Of a stretch of 64,000 nucleotides of DNA, positions 1 through 8,842 are shown one piece after another. The translations under genes and the position numbers were made by a program. Under the pieces are notes generated by a model that was not told the DNA's origin, did not search any database, and was given only the letters and a program-made list of their open reading frames with translations. Source of the stretch: Corynebacterium qintianiae (GTDB lineage: Bacteria; Actinomycetota; Actinomycetes; Mycobacteriales; Mycobacteriaceae); NCBI RefSeq assembly GCF_011038645.2, contig NZ_CP064955.1, positions 930,001 through 994,000 on the forward strand, in the 5' to 3' direction. The first letter of the stretch is position 1, and each line of letters begins with the position of its first letter.

Positions 1-47
1 AGAACCCCCTCACCGATACCGCTCAGTAAAAACCTGCAACGTCTCTG

Positions 48-84
48 AAGGCCCCGCTCCTCTACAGGGGAGCGGGGCCTTCTT
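48..84 (+). terminator. Rho-independent terminator of a gene left of the window
   Basis: A perfect 13-bp stem (AAGGCCCCGCTCC at 48-60 and its complement at 69-81) with an 8-nt loop is followed by TCTT. It probably ends a plus-strand gene whose body lies outside the window. Positions 1-47 hold no recognisable gene. Confidence 0.7.
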
Positions 85-124
85 CTCTGCCCCGGTCTTG
101 CCGCAGTGCGGGGGAGGGCATATG

Positions 125-154
125 AAAAACCCCGCTTCCAGCGCGGAAGCGGGG
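125..154 (-). terminator. Terminator of the repeat-tailed membrane protein gene
   Basis: The stem CCCCGCTTCC (130-139) and GGAAGCGGGG (145-154) is followed, on the minus strand, by TTTTTCAT. It sits 36 bp past the stop of the minus-strand gene at 190-657. Confidence 0.7.
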
Positions 155-189
155 AGATGTGCCAGCGGGCGCGGAGCCCGCCTCACATA

Positions 190-657
190 TTAATTGGTGG
201 CGACAGCGCTCTCTGCGGCGTTGCCGGCGCTCTCTGCCGCGTTGCCAGCACCGTTAGCGGCGCTCTCTGCCGCGTTGCCAGCACCGTTAGCGGCGCTCTC
301 TGCCGCGTTGCCAGCGGTGGTGTTGTCGGCAGCCTCGGTCTCGGTGACGTTCTCGGTCTCGGTCGCAACCACGGAGGTGGAGGTCTCGCCGGTGGTGGCA
401 GCCTCGTCGTCGTTGTTGAACAGGGACCACAGCAGCCAGCCGAGGAGCAGCAGGGCCAAGAGGCCGAGCAGCCACTTCCACCAGCCGCTACCCTCGTTCT
501 CTGCAACGGCGGTGGAGCCAGCGGTGTCGCGGGTGGTGCGCTCGGTGGTGACCTTCTCAACGCGGGTCGTATCCGCGTCGCCCACGCGGCGGGTAACTTC
601 CTCGTTGTTGAGGTTGCGGGGGTCCTTCGGATCCGGGGTGAGGTTGTTGTTCGTCAT
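190..657 (-). CDS. Single-pass membrane protein with alanine-rich tandem-repeat tail
   Basis: The 155-residue protein has three parts. Residues 1 to about 57 are polar and charged. A hydrophobic Trp/Leu-rich segment at about 59-80 is probably one transmembrane helix. An acidic, Thr/Glu/Ala-rich tail follows, ending in repeats of NAAESAANGAG. No enzymatic motif is visible. The ATG is preceded on the minus strand by AAAGGA, a good ribosome-binding site, and a strong terminator follows the stop, so it is a monocistronic gene. The helix placement suggests a membrane-anchored protein with a low-complexity tail outside or inside the cell; orientation cannot be told. Function unknown. The repeat number may vary between strains. 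Confidence 0.7.
   Translation of the reverse strand: MTNNNLTPDPKDPRNLNNEEVTRRVGDADTTRVEKVTTERTTRDTAGSTAVAENEGSGWWKWLLGLLALLLLGWLLWSLFNNDDEAATTGETSTSVVATETENVTETEAADNTTAGNAAESAANGAGNAAESAANGAGNAAESAGNAAESAVATN
205..316. repeat. 33-bp in-frame tandem repeat
   Basis: Two complete identical 33-bp units lie at 227-259 and 260-292, with partial units before (205-226) and after (293-316). Each encodes 11 residues (NAAESAANGAG type), so the array stays in frame within the membrane protein gene. Confidence 0.85.
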
Positions 658-920
658 AGCGAGGTCCTTTCGTCTAACGGTCTAATGTGTCGGCGCTGGG
701 CGCCAGCTAAAGCGATCCTGCCGGTTTGCCGTTTGGGGTTCCACCCGGCACCGAACTGGTCGCTTGAATAGGTTAACAACAATCGAAGTTTCCATGCGTT
801 CACGTTTGTGTAACGGAATGGCAACTTCCGACGTTTGCCCAATTCAGAAGCGTTTCGGTCGGCTCACTCGCATTGTCAATAGGTTGCCGATAATGCGGTT
901 AAGCGTTTAGGGTGGGTCAC

Positions 921-1808
921 ATGAGCCACAGCCACGGTCATTCGCACGGCGGTGCACCCCTTATCACGCTCCTCACTTCCCTCGTAATCACCGTGACGGT
1001 GTTTCTCGTCGAATTAGTGGGAAGTTTCCTGTCCGGATCCGTAGCGCTTGCGGCTGACGCTATGCACATGCTCTCCGATTCGGCTGGTTTAATCGTCGCC
1101 GTGATCGGTGTCCTAATCGGGCGGCGCGCGGCCACTAGAACTGCCACCTTCGGCTATGCCAGGGCGGAGGTGTTCGCGGCGCTGCTCAACGCTGCCGCCG
1201 TACTCGTTGTCACCGGATGGATTGTGTTCGAAGCCGTGTCCAGGTTGCAAGAGCCCGCCCAGATTGAGACGGACACAATGATGGCTGTGGCGCTTACCGG
1301 TTTGGTGGCTAACGCGGTCTCAGCCTTCATCCTCAACCGGCAGAGAGGCGCATCGATCACCGTAGAGGGTGCGTTCCTCCACGTGATCGTGGACCTGTTC
1401 GCCTCCGTGGCGGTGCTCGTCGCCGGGGCGGTCATCGTGCTCACCGGGTTTCACGCCGCCGATGTCGTAGCCTCGCTCATCATCGCGTCGGTGGTTGTGC
1501 CGCGTGCATGGCAGCTGGCCCGCCAATCGGTGCGGGTGCTCTTGGAGCAGGCGCCCCGCGGTTTCGACGCGGACGCCGTTGCAGCTGCGCTCCGCGGCAT
1601 CGACGGCGTGGCCGATGTGCACGATGCCCACGTCTGGTCGCTCGACGGAACATTCGTCGTAGCTACCGCCCATCTCGTCAGCGACGGCTCCGTGAAGAAT
1701 GGCCCGCTTCTTGACGCGGCCCAGCAACGCCTCACCGACCTCGGTGTCGACCACCCGACCGTCCAAATCGAACGCCCGGAGCATGCCGAACACGAGCATG
1801 TGTGCTGA
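921..1808 (+). CDS. Cation diffusion facilitator (CDF) family metal transporter
   Basis: This is a divalent metal (Zn/Co/Cd-type) proton antiporter of the CDF family in the cytoplasmic membrane. The N-terminus is His-rich (MSHSHGHSHGG), a common metal-binding feature. Six hydrophobic segments follow, with the family metal-site pattern: HMLSDSAG in the second helix region and HVIVDLF in the fifth. A short cytoplasmic C-terminal domain ends in another His-rich patch (EHAEHEHVC). The ATG at 921 lies 7 nt after TAGGGT, consistent with a leaderless start; a GTG at 912 in the same frame is the alternative. The metal cannot be assigned from sequence. Confidence 0.9.
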   Translation: MSHSHGHSHGGAPLITLLTSLVITVTVFLVELVGSFLSGSVALAADAMHMLSDSAGLIVAVIGVLIGRRAATRTATFGYARAEVFAALLNAAAVLVVTGWIVFEAVSRLQEPAQIETDTMMAVALTGLVANAVSAFILNRQRGASITVEGAFLHVIVDLFASVAVLVAGAVIVLTGFHAADVVASLIIASVVVPRAWQLARQSVRVLLEQAPRGFDADAVAAALRGIDGVADVHDAHVWSLDGTFVVATAHLVSDGSVKNGPLLDAAQQRLTDLGVDHPTVQIERPEHAEHEHVC

Positions 1809-1854
1809 GATTACTCGGCCGGAAGGTTGGCGTCGTTTGTCTTAGAGTGTGGGC

Positions 1855-3597
1855 ATGAGCTTCACCACGCCGAGCTACTCGTTGACCGACCTCTTCGCAC
1901 GCGCTCACCGCGGTGAGCTCCAACTCCCCGATTTCCAGCGCGAATACATCTGGGACGTCGACCGCGTCCGCACGCTGGTGACCTCCGTGCTGCGCGGCTA
2001 CCCGATTGGTTCGTTGCTGGCGCTGGACACGCGCAACGCACCGGTGCGCTTCAAATCGCGCCCGCTCGCTGGGGCGCCAGAAACCCAGGAGGACCCTGGC
2101 CTGCTGCTTCTCGACGGCCAGCAGCGCCTGACCTCCCTGTACCATGCGCTGCGCGGCGGCGGGGTTGTGCCGACGGTGGATTTCCTCGGAAACCGCATCG
2201 AGCGGCGCTTCTTCGTTGATATCAGGCGCGCCGCCAGCGCGGATCCGATGCCCGTCGAGTCAGTCTTCGCGGTGGATGTCGACGGCCGCGTCCGGTCGCA
2301 CTTCGGCCCCAATCTCACCGAGGGTATTCGGACAAGGGACGACATGCTCATCCACGGTGTGATTCCAGTGTCCGATCTTCTCGGGGCAGAGGGCAATGCG
2401 CTCCTCTTCGACCTCGCCGCCTCGACCGGGGACCCAGCCTTGCGGGAGGCCGCCACCATTTTCCAGGTTCGCGTGATGAACCAGTTGCCGGCGTACGACG
2501 TCCCGGTGGTGCGTATCGACCGCGGCACCTCGCTCATCGGGATCGGCCAGATCTTCGCCCACGCCAATTCCGCGGGTGTCCAGATGGACGTTTTTGAGCT
2601 GCTCACGGCGCTGTTCGCCCTCCAAGAACCGGGTTTTGTGTTGGCAGAGCATTGGGCGGGCGTCGACAAGCAGCTGCGCGAACACCCCGCACTGGACAAC
2701 ATTGGGCGGATCGAGTTTCTACGTGCGATGTCGTTGCTCGTCACCGGTCGCCGCGGCCCCGCCCGTGGGCACCGCGGCGACATTCTCAGCCTCACGCTCG
2801 TGGAGTACCTCGGCCACGCCGACGAGATGGCGGCCGGGTTCGCCGCCGCGGCGGAATTTCTCGCCGAGCGCCGCATGCTGGACACTAGCCAGGTCCCGTA
2901 TACCGCGCAGGTAATACCGCTGGCGGTCGTGCTCGCGCGTCTGGCCGAAAGACCCGGAGTCCTAGAAGGCGACCAGGCTCGCGACCGCCTGAACCGCTGG
3001 TTCTGGTCCGGCGTGTTCGGGGAGCTCTACGGGGCGCACTCACCCATGATCCGCGCGGGCGCCGATGTCGACGAAGTTACGCCGTGGGTGGCGGGGGAGA
3101 CCGAGATGGTTCCGCGCACCGTGGAAGATGCCCGTTGCACACGGGCGCGTATTGCCGCGGCCGGCCCGGACTCCGGCGTATTCCGCGCCCTGTTCGCGCT
3201 GCTCATGGCCAGAGGCGCGCGTGACTGGCGCACAGGGGCGCAGTTCAACCGCGAGACCATGGGTGAACTGCAGCCAGTGTTCGAGCAAGTTTTCCCGGCA
3301 GCGGTGTGCGCAGCCCGCGGCGTCGATAAGGCTCTCGCGGAGTCGGCGGTGAACCGCACGCCGATGGGGATTCGCACCCGCATCCTCATCGAGAACAACG
3401 TACCGAAGCGCTACATTCCACGGCTGCAGTCCAAGAGCCTCATGGAGGATTCCGAGTTCGACGCAATGCTGACCGCCCACGAGATTGACGTGGCGCACCT
3501 GCTGGCCTCAGACATCGGCACGTTTATGGGTGAGCGCCTGCACCGCCTGTCGGCGCTCGTCGAGCACGCCATGGGCAAGCAGGTTGACGCTAGCTGA
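1855..3597 (+). CDS. DUF262 (GmrSD N-terminal-type) domain protein
   Basis: This 580-residue protein has a clear DUF262 domain at its N-terminus, with the PDFQREYIWD motif near residue 30 and LLLDGQQRLTSL near residue 90. DUF262 is the ParB/Srx-like nucleotide-using domain of GmrSD-type modification-dependent restriction enzymes. I do not see the HNH signature of the usual C-terminal DUF1524 partner; the C-terminal half is unrecognised. The ATG at 1855 follows TAGAGT by 6 nt, a leaderless pattern. It stands between a CDF transporter and a lipoprotein gene with no other restriction gene nearby. Restriction activity is inference; a housekeeping role is possible. Confidence 0.8.
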   Translation: MSFTTPSYSLTDLFARAHRGELQLPDFQREYIWDVDRVRTLVTSVLRGYPIGSLLALDTRNAPVRFKSRPLAGAPETQEDPGLLLLDGQQRLTSLYHALRGGGVVPTVDFLGNRIERRFFVDIRRAASADPMPVESVFAVDVDGRVRSHFGPNLTEGIRTRDDMLIHGVIPVSDLLGAEGNALLFDLAASTGDPALREAATIFQVRVMNQLPAYDVPVVRIDRGTSLIGIGQIFAHANSAGVQMDVFELLTALFALQEPGFVLAEHWAGVDKQLREHPALDNIGRIEFLRAMSLLVTGRRGPARGHRGDILSLTLVEYLGHADEMAAGFAAAAEFLAERRMLDTSQVPYTAQVIPLAVVLARLAERPGVLEGDQARDRLNRWFWSGVFGELYGAHSPMIRAGADVDEVTPWVAGETEMVPRTVEDARCTRARIAAAGPDSGVFRALFALLMARGARDWRTGAQFNRETMGELQPVFEQVFPAAVCAARGVDKALAESAVNRTPMGIRTRILIENNVPKRYIPRLQSKSLMEDSEFDAMLTAHEIDVAHLLASDIGTFMGERLHRLSALVEHAMGKQVDAS

Positions 3598-3610
3598 CAC
3601 AATGGTCGGT

Positions 3611-4471
3611 ATGAGGCGCACCCAGCTCTGCACTGCAGCGACGTTCGTGGCGGCCGCGACCCTCGTGGCGCTCCTAACCGCGTGCGCACCCGAAGCCGGC
3701 GTGACTCCGCTCGATGGCGCCCGGGCGCAAAACCAGGCCCGCCACGTCTCCGAACGCTTTGAGTCTCACCCCGTCGTGGTCGACGACCCGTACGGGTTCG
3801 AAACTTCGCGGCTGTTTTTCACCGCCTCCGAAACCGTCGTCGTCGCCGACGCGACGGGGGAGGCGCTGTTGCGCGCGGCGTCGTTGGCAGTGACAGCCCA
3901 CGCGCCCCTGCTGATGTACTCGCGTGACATCCACACGCAGGTGGTGGAGGAGATCCGCCGGCTCGGCGCGCACACTGTCTTAACCGTCGGCAACGTCAAC
4001 CTCGCGCCGACCAGTGGGCACGTGACAGTACAACGGGACCCGGGCGGGCTCGAGGCGCTGCATAAGATGACGAGCCTGCAGTTCGAGATTCGCGACATCG
4101 ACGAGCCCGCAGGCGCCGTAGCCGCGGTGGCGGATTTGGCGGGGGATTCGCCGACGTGGCTGCGCACCGCGGACTCACCGGCAACGATGCCGGGGGCTAG
4201 CGCCCGGCCTTTCCCACTGCAGTCGCGCCGCGATGCGGACATGGCGCCCCTGGTCGTCGCAACGCCCCGCAGCCCCATTCCGGCCGTGGCCAACGCCCGT
4301 AGTTTCGGCGCCAGCGTTGAAGTGGTCGGGGAGCCGGACCCGCGCAAGTCGGAAGAAACGCTGTACGCACTCGCGGGGCTTGACGACGCACCGCTCATCG
4401 CGCTCGGTACCCAGTTCGGGTCAGCCGAGGACCTCGCGCAGCGCATCATGCAGGCAGAAGAATATTATTAA
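3611..4471 (+). CDS. Lipoprotein with cell-wall-binding-repeat-2-like region
   Basis: A 286-residue exported lipoprotein. The signal peptide begins MRRTQ and ends in the lipobox LLTAC with Cys25. The mature part resembles the N-terminal half of the larger lipoprotein at 9900-11381: both have a segment about placing and comparing elements by index (VVVADATGEALLRAASLA here), a conserved LPDPR/EPDPR stretch and a closing GTQFGSAEDLA/GQQWGTTEDYA motif. This region looks like cell-wall-binding repeat 2. The ATG at 3611 follows CACAAT by 7 nt; an ATG at 3602 is possible but adds only three residues. It lies 86 bp upstream of serA. Function unknown. Confidence 0.75.
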   Translation: MRRTQLCTAATFVAAATLVALLTACAPEAGVTPLDGARAQNQARHVSERFESHPVVVDDPYGFETSRLFFTASETVVVADATGEALLRAASLAVTAHAPLLMYSRDIHTQVVEEIRRLGAHTVLTVGNVNLAPTSGHVTVQRDPGGLEALHKMTSLQFEIRDIDEPAGAVAAVADLAGDSPTWLRTADSPATMPGASARPFPLQSRRDADMAPLVVATPRSPIPAVANARSFGASVEVVGEPDPRKSEETLYALAGLDDAPLIALGTQFGSAEDLAQRIMQAEEYY

Positions 4472-4557
4472 TGGCGCAGTGTTTCGCCCCGCCACGTCGG
4501 GGGTTACGATAACTAGCGTCATCCGCCTCCCAGATATAAACCCAGGAGATCAACCCC

Positions 4558-6141
4558 GTGTCCAAACCAGTCGTGCTCATCGCTGACAAGCTCGCCCCTT
4601 CCACCGTCGACGCACTCGGGAGCTCCGTGGAGGTGCGCTGGGTGGACGGTCCGAACCGCGCCGAGCTGCTGGCGGCCGTTCCTGAGGCCGATGCACTTCT
4701 CGTGCGTTCCGCCACCACCGTTGACCGCGAGGTTATCGAGGCCGCGCCGAACCTGAAGATCATCGGCCGCGCAGGCGTGGGTCTGGACAACGTCGACATT
4801 GATGCGGCCACCGAGCGCGGCGTCATGGTCGCCAACGCGCCGACCTCCAACATCCACTCCGCCTGCGAGCACGCAATCGCCCTGCTTTTGGCCACCGCGC
4901 GCCAGATTCCGGCAGCGGATAAAACCCTGCGTGACGACGAGTGGAAGCGCTCCGCGTTCAAGGGTGTCGAGGTCTTCGGAAAGACCGTGGGCATCGTCGG
5001 TTTCGGGCACATCGGCCAGCTGTTCGCCCAACGTCTGGCGGCTTTCGAGACCACGATTATCGCTTACGACCCATACGCCAACCCCGCCCGCGCCTCCCAG
5101 CTCGGTGTCGAGCTCGTCGAGCTCGAACAGCTCATGGCCTCCTCCGATTTTGTCACGATCCACCTGCCGAAAACGAAGGAGACTGCGGGGATGTTCAACG
5201 CGGATCTGCTCGCAAAGTCGAAAGAGGGCCAGATCATCATCAACGCGGCCCGTGGAGGGCTTGTCGACGAGCAGGCGCTGGCCGACGCCATCGTGGCCGG
5301 ACGCATCCGTGGCGCTGGGTTCGACGTCTACGCCACCGAACCGTGCACCGACTCACCGTTGTTCGCCCTCGACCAGGTTGTTGTTACCCCCCACCTCGGT
5401 GCCTCCACCGTCGAAGCGCAGGACCGCGCGGGCACCGACGTGGCCGACTCCGTACTCAAGGCTCTACGCGGCGAGTTCGTCGCCGATGCCGTCAACATCA
5501 CCGGCGGCCGCCTGGGCGAAGAAGTCGCCGCGTGGCTTGACCTCTCCCGCAAGCTTGGCCTGCTCGCAGGCAAGCTTATCGACGCCGCCCCGGTGTCCCT
5601 GCGCGTCACCGCCCGCGGTGAGTTGTCGACCGAGGACGTGGACACACTCGGCCTCTCCGCCGTGCGCGGTCTGTTCTCCGGCATTATCTCGGAGCCGGTC
5701 ACGTTCGTCAACGCGCCGTCGATCGCCGAGTCCCGCGGGCTCGACTACGCGGTGGACACCCAGAGCGAGGCGCGCAGCCACCGCAGCGCCCTTGAGGTGC
5801 AGGTCGCGTCGGCTTCTGGCGAGGTAGCCACGGTAACCGGCGCGCTGACCGGCCTGGAGCGCGTGGAGAAAATCGTCAACATCAACGGCCGCGGCGTGGA
5901 CATGCGCGCCGAGGGCCGCAACCTCTTTTTCCGCTACACCGACGCCCCGGGTGCGCTGGGCAAGGTCGGCAGCCAGCTCGGTGACGCCGGCATCAACATC
6001 GAGGCGGCAGCAATGACGCAAACGTCGAAAGCTGACGGAGCTGTGCTCATCCTGCGTGTGGAGCGCGAGGTGCCGGAGGATCTCGAAGCCTCCATTGCAC
6101 GGTCCATCGACGCAAGCTCCATCCAGATCAACCTGGATTAG
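4558..6141 (+). CDS. serA: D-3-phosphoglycerate dehydrogenase
   Basis: This enzyme oxidises 3-phosphoglycerate to 3-phosphohydroxypyruvate with NAD, the first step of serine synthesis. The 527-residue length is that of the long actinobacterial form. It has a split catalytic domain, an NAD-binding domain with GIVGFGHIGQ near residue 147, the catalytic-region motifs NAARGGLVDE and TPHLGAST, an intervening domain and a C-terminal ACT domain (ALGKVGSQLGDAGINIEAA) expected to sense serine. The GTG start has AGGAG about 11 nt upstream. A terminator follows, so it is probably its own unit. Confidence 0.97.
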   Translation: MSKPVVLIADKLAPSTVDALGSSVEVRWVDGPNRAELLAAVPEADALLVRSATTVDREVIEAAPNLKIIGRAGVGLDNVDIDAATERGVMVANAPTSNIHSACEHAIALLLATARQIPAADKTLRDDEWKRSAFKGVEVFGKTVGIVGFGHIGQLFAQRLAAFETTIIAYDPYANPARASQLGVELVELEQLMASSDFVTIHLPKTKETAGMFNADLLAKSKEGQIIINAARGGLVDEQALADAIVAGRIRGAGFDVYATEPCTDSPLFALDQVVVTPHLGASTVEAQDRAGTDVADSVLKALRGEFVADAVNITGGRLGEEVAAWLDLSRKLGLLAGKLIDAAPVSLRVTARGELSTEDVDTLGLSAVRGLFSGIISEPVTFVNAPSIAESRGLDYAVDTQSEARSHRSALEVQVASASGEVATVTGALTGLERVEKIVNINGRGVDMRAEGRNLFFRYTDAPGALGKVGSQLGDAGINIEAAAMTQTSKADGAVLILRVEREVPEDLEASIARSIDASSIQINLD

Positions 6142-6162
6142 ATCTTCGGTTCGTTCGAACCC

Positions 6163-6215
6163 GACACCTCCGACCCCGCGCAGCCGGCGTGGATCGGGGG
6201 TGTCAGTGTCTTTCT
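6163..6215 (+). terminator. serA terminator
   Basis: GACACCTCCGA (6163-6173) pairs with TCGGGGGTGTC (6194-6204) with one G-T pair, followed by the T-rich tract AGTGTCTTTCTTT. It separates serA from cstA. Confidence 0.7.
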
Positions 6216-6247
6216 TTCGCATTTTTCGCTTTATGTCTGAAAAATAT

Positions 6248-6262
6248 GAGACGATTCGTCTC
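6248..6262. promoter_or_regulatory. Perfect palindrome in the cstA leader (candidate operator)
   Basis: GAGACGATTCGTCTC is a perfect 7-bp inverted repeat around one central base, 33 bp before the cstA ATG and just after an AT-rich stretch (TTTCGCTTTATG, AAAAATATGAG) that could hold the promoter. The shape suits a dimeric repressor such as a TetR-family protein. No regulator gene is adjacent. Confidence 0.45.
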
Positions 6263-6295
6263 ACTGCACAAACGTCGGTATCTGAAAGGAACCCC

Positions 6296-8605
6296 ATGAG
6301 CACAGTCGTGAATGGCCCAGGCAACCCCAGGGGTTCAGAGTTGAGTGAGCGGCCGGACTTCAACCGCCTCGAGATTTCGATGACGGGAAACGGATGCGAG
6401 CACGTTGTCGGTGTGAAGCCGGAGAAGGTGATCGGGCCAGTCGAGCGCGTGGTCATTGCCATCGCGGCCGTACTTGCCGCGCTCGGGTGGGGCGCGCTGG
6501 CGCTCAACCGCGACGAGGAGATCAGCTCGGTGTGGCTGGTGTTCGCCGCGATCGGCTCCTACATCATCGGTTACACGCTCTACGCCCGCTTGATCGAGTA
6601 CAAGGTGGTCAAGCCGCGCAACAACCGCGCCACCCCGGCTGAATACATCGATGACGGCAAGGATTTCGTGCCCACTGACCGGCGCGTGCTATTCGGCCAC
6701 CACTTCGCCGCCATCGCGGGCGCCGGCCCTCTCGTCGGCCCCGTTATGGCAGCCCAGATGGGATACCTGCCCGGCACCCTGTGGATCATCATCGGCGTGG
6801 TTTTCGCCGGTGCCGTCCAAGACTACCTGGTTCTGTGGGTCTCCACCCGCCGCCGCGGCCGCTCGCTCGGCCAGATGATCAACGACGAGATCGGTCGCGT
6901 GGGTGGTGCTGCGGGCATCTTCGCCACGATGGCCATCATGGTCATTATTATCGCGGTCCTGGCGTTGATCGTGGTCAATGCGCTCGCGGACTCCCCGTGG
7001 GGCGTGTTCTCGATCTCCATGACCATTCCGATCGCTCTGTTCATGGGTTGCTATTCCCGTTTCCTGCGCCCGGGCCGCGTTGCGGAGGTCTCCGCCATCG
7101 GCGTCACCCTCCTGCTGGCCGCGATCATCGGCGGCGGCTACGTGGCCGACACCGCGTGGGGCAGTGAGATGTTCACGTTGTCTAAAACGGTGCTGGCGTT
7201 CGCGCTGATCGTCTACGGCATCGTCGCCGCCATTCTTCCTGTGTGGCTGCTGCTCGCGCCCCGCGACTACCTGTCTACCTTCATGAAGATCGGCGTCGTG
7301 GCGCTGCTTGCCGTGGCCATCCTTGTCGACCGCCCGATGATCCAGATGCCTGCTATCACCCCTTTCGCCGTCGAGGGCGATGGGCCTGTGTTCGCGGGAT
7401 CTCTCTTTCCGTTCCTCTTCATCACCATCGCCTGTGGCGCCCTGTCTGGCTTCCACGCCCTCATCTCCTCGGGCACCACGCCCAAGTTGATCGAGAAGGA
7501 ATCCCACATGCGCGCCATCGGCTACGGTTCGATGCTGGTGGAGTCCTTCGTGGCCATTATGGCAATGATCACCGCCGTCATCCTCGACCGGCACTTGTAT
7601 TTTGCCGTCAATTCCCCGGCGGCCGTCACGGGAGGAACGCCGGAAGGCGCGGCGGATTTCGTCGGCACGCTCAACTTGCCGGGGGACCCGGTGACTGCCC
7701 ATCAGCTCGCGGACACCGCCGCCGCCATCGGTGAGGCCACTGTGGTCTCGCGTACGGGCGGTGCGCCAACGTTCGCACTCGGCATGTCCGAGATCATGAC
7801 CAACGTGCTTGGCCACCCGGGTCTGCAGGCCTTCTGGTACCACTTCGCCATCATGTTTGAGGCACTGTTCATCCTCACCACGGTTGACGCGGGCACCCGC
7901 GTCGCGCGCTTCATGATGTCGGATGCCCTCGGGCATGTGCCCGGTCTGCGCCGTTTCAGGGATCAATCTTGGACACCGGGTTCGTGGATTTCCACGTTCG
8001 TGGTGTGCGGCCTGTGGGGAGCCATCCTCATCATGGGCGTGACCGACCCGCTGGGCGGCATCAACGTGCTGTTCCCGCTGTTCGGCATCGCCAACCAGCT
8101 TCTCGCCGCCATCGCGCTAACACTCGTGACGGTCATCCTGGTGAAACAGGGCCTCTACAAGTGGGTGTGGATCCCGGTGATCCCGCTCGTGTTTGACCTC
8201 GTAGTCACGCTCACCGCGAGCTGGCAGAAGATCTTCCACTCAAACCCGGCCATCGGTTACTTCGCGCAGAACGCCCGCTTCCGCGACGCGAAGGCGCAGG
8301 GTATCACCGAGTTCGGTAGCGTAAAGTCCGCCGAGGCGATCGACGCGGTGATCCGCAACACCTACATCCAGGGCGTTTTGTCAATCCTCTTCGCTTCGCT
8401 GGTGATCATCGTGGCCGTCACAGCGCTCGGCGCCATCGCCAACGCGGTGCACGCGCGTGCCGACGGCCACCCAGTGCACACCTCCGAAGAAACCGGCCAC
8501 CCGTCCACGCGGTTCATTCCCCGCGGCATGTCCGCCAGTGCGGAGGAGAAGCGGGTCGCAGACGATCTCGGACTGACGTTTGCTGAGAGCGGGAGGACGC
8601 ATTAA
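6296..8605 (+). CDS. cstA: CstA-family carbon starvation protein / pyruvate or peptide permease
   Basis: A 769-residue polytopic membrane protein of the CstA family. The signature FGHHFAAIAGAGPLVGP is near residue 135, followed by many hydrophobic helices and FHALISSGTTPKLIEKE typical of the family. CstA proteins import pyruvate or peptides when carbon is scarce. The ATG at 6296 has the ribosome-binding site AAAGGA; the frame stays open further upstream but through the serA terminator region, so the longer start is unlikely. The ybdD gene follows with no gap, the usual pairing. A palindromic candidate operator lies just upstream. Confidence 0.93.
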   Translation: MSTVVNGPGNPRGSELSERPDFNRLEISMTGNGCEHVVGVKPEKVIGPVERVVIAIAAVLAALGWGALALNRDEEISSVWLVFAAIGSYIIGYTLYARLIEYKVVKPRNNRATPAEYIDDGKDFVPTDRRVLFGHHFAAIAGAGPLVGPVMAAQMGYLPGTLWIIIGVVFAGAVQDYLVLWVSTRRRGRSLGQMINDEIGRVGGAAGIFATMAIMVIIIAVLALIVVNALADSPWGVFSISMTIPIALFMGCYSRFLRPGRVAEVSAIGVTLLLAAIIGGGYVADTAWGSEMFTLSKTVLAFALIVYGIVAAILPVWLLLAPRDYLSTFMKIGVVALLAVAILVDRPMIQMPAITPFAVEGDGPVFAGSLFPFLFITIACGALSGFHALISSGTTPKLIEKESHMRAIGYGSMLVESFVAIMAMITAVILDRHLYFAVNSPAAVTGGTPEGAADFVGTLNLPGDPVTAHQLADTAAAIGEATVVSRTGGAPTFALGMSEIMTNVLGHPGLQAFWYHFAIMFEALFILTTVDAGTRVARFMMSDALGHVPGLRRFRDQSWTPGSWISTFVVCGLWGAILIMGVTDPLGGINVLFPLFGIANQLLAAIALTLVTVILVKQGLYKWVWIPVIPLVFDLVVTLTASWQKIFHSNPAIGYFAQNARFRDAKAQGITEFGSVKSAEAIDAVIRNTYIQGVLSILFASLVIIVAVTALGAIANAVHARADGHPVHTSEETGHPSTRFIPRGMSASAEEKRVADDLGLTFAESGRTH

Positions 8606-8791
8606 ATGGTGGTGAAAGTGCTTTCCGGAGTTTCCTGGTACATCAAGGAACTCATGGGCGACAACGATTACAAGAAGTACTGCGCGCACTTCGCGGCGCA
8701 TCACCCCGGAACGGAGCCGCCGACCGAGAAAGAGTATTGGAAGCAGCGGTGGGCTCGGCAGTCCGCGAACCCTGGCAGCCGGTGCTGTTAG
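8606..8791 (+). CDS. YbdD/YjiX-family small protein
   Basis: A 61-residue protein whose ATG directly follows the cstA stop (TAAATG), so the two are translated from one message. The family motif KEYWKQRW is near the C-terminus, with YKKYCAHFAAHHPG in the middle. YbdD/YjiX proteins accompany CstA-type transporters and are needed for pyruvate uptake in E. coli; how they act is not known. The ending SRCC is unusual. Confidence 0.88.
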   Translation: MVVKVLSGVSWYIKELMGDNDYKKYCAHFAAHHPGTEPPTEKEYWKQRWARQSANPGSRCC

Positions 8792-8842
8792 TGCTGCTAG
8801 GCTGATGCGGAAAGTCCACTCAGTGAGAAAGGTATTCCAAGG

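Noticed and set aside
205..316. Repeats resembling a small CRISPR-like array
   Set aside because: Units are directly adjacent without spacers and stay in the frame of a protein gene; no cas genes are present.
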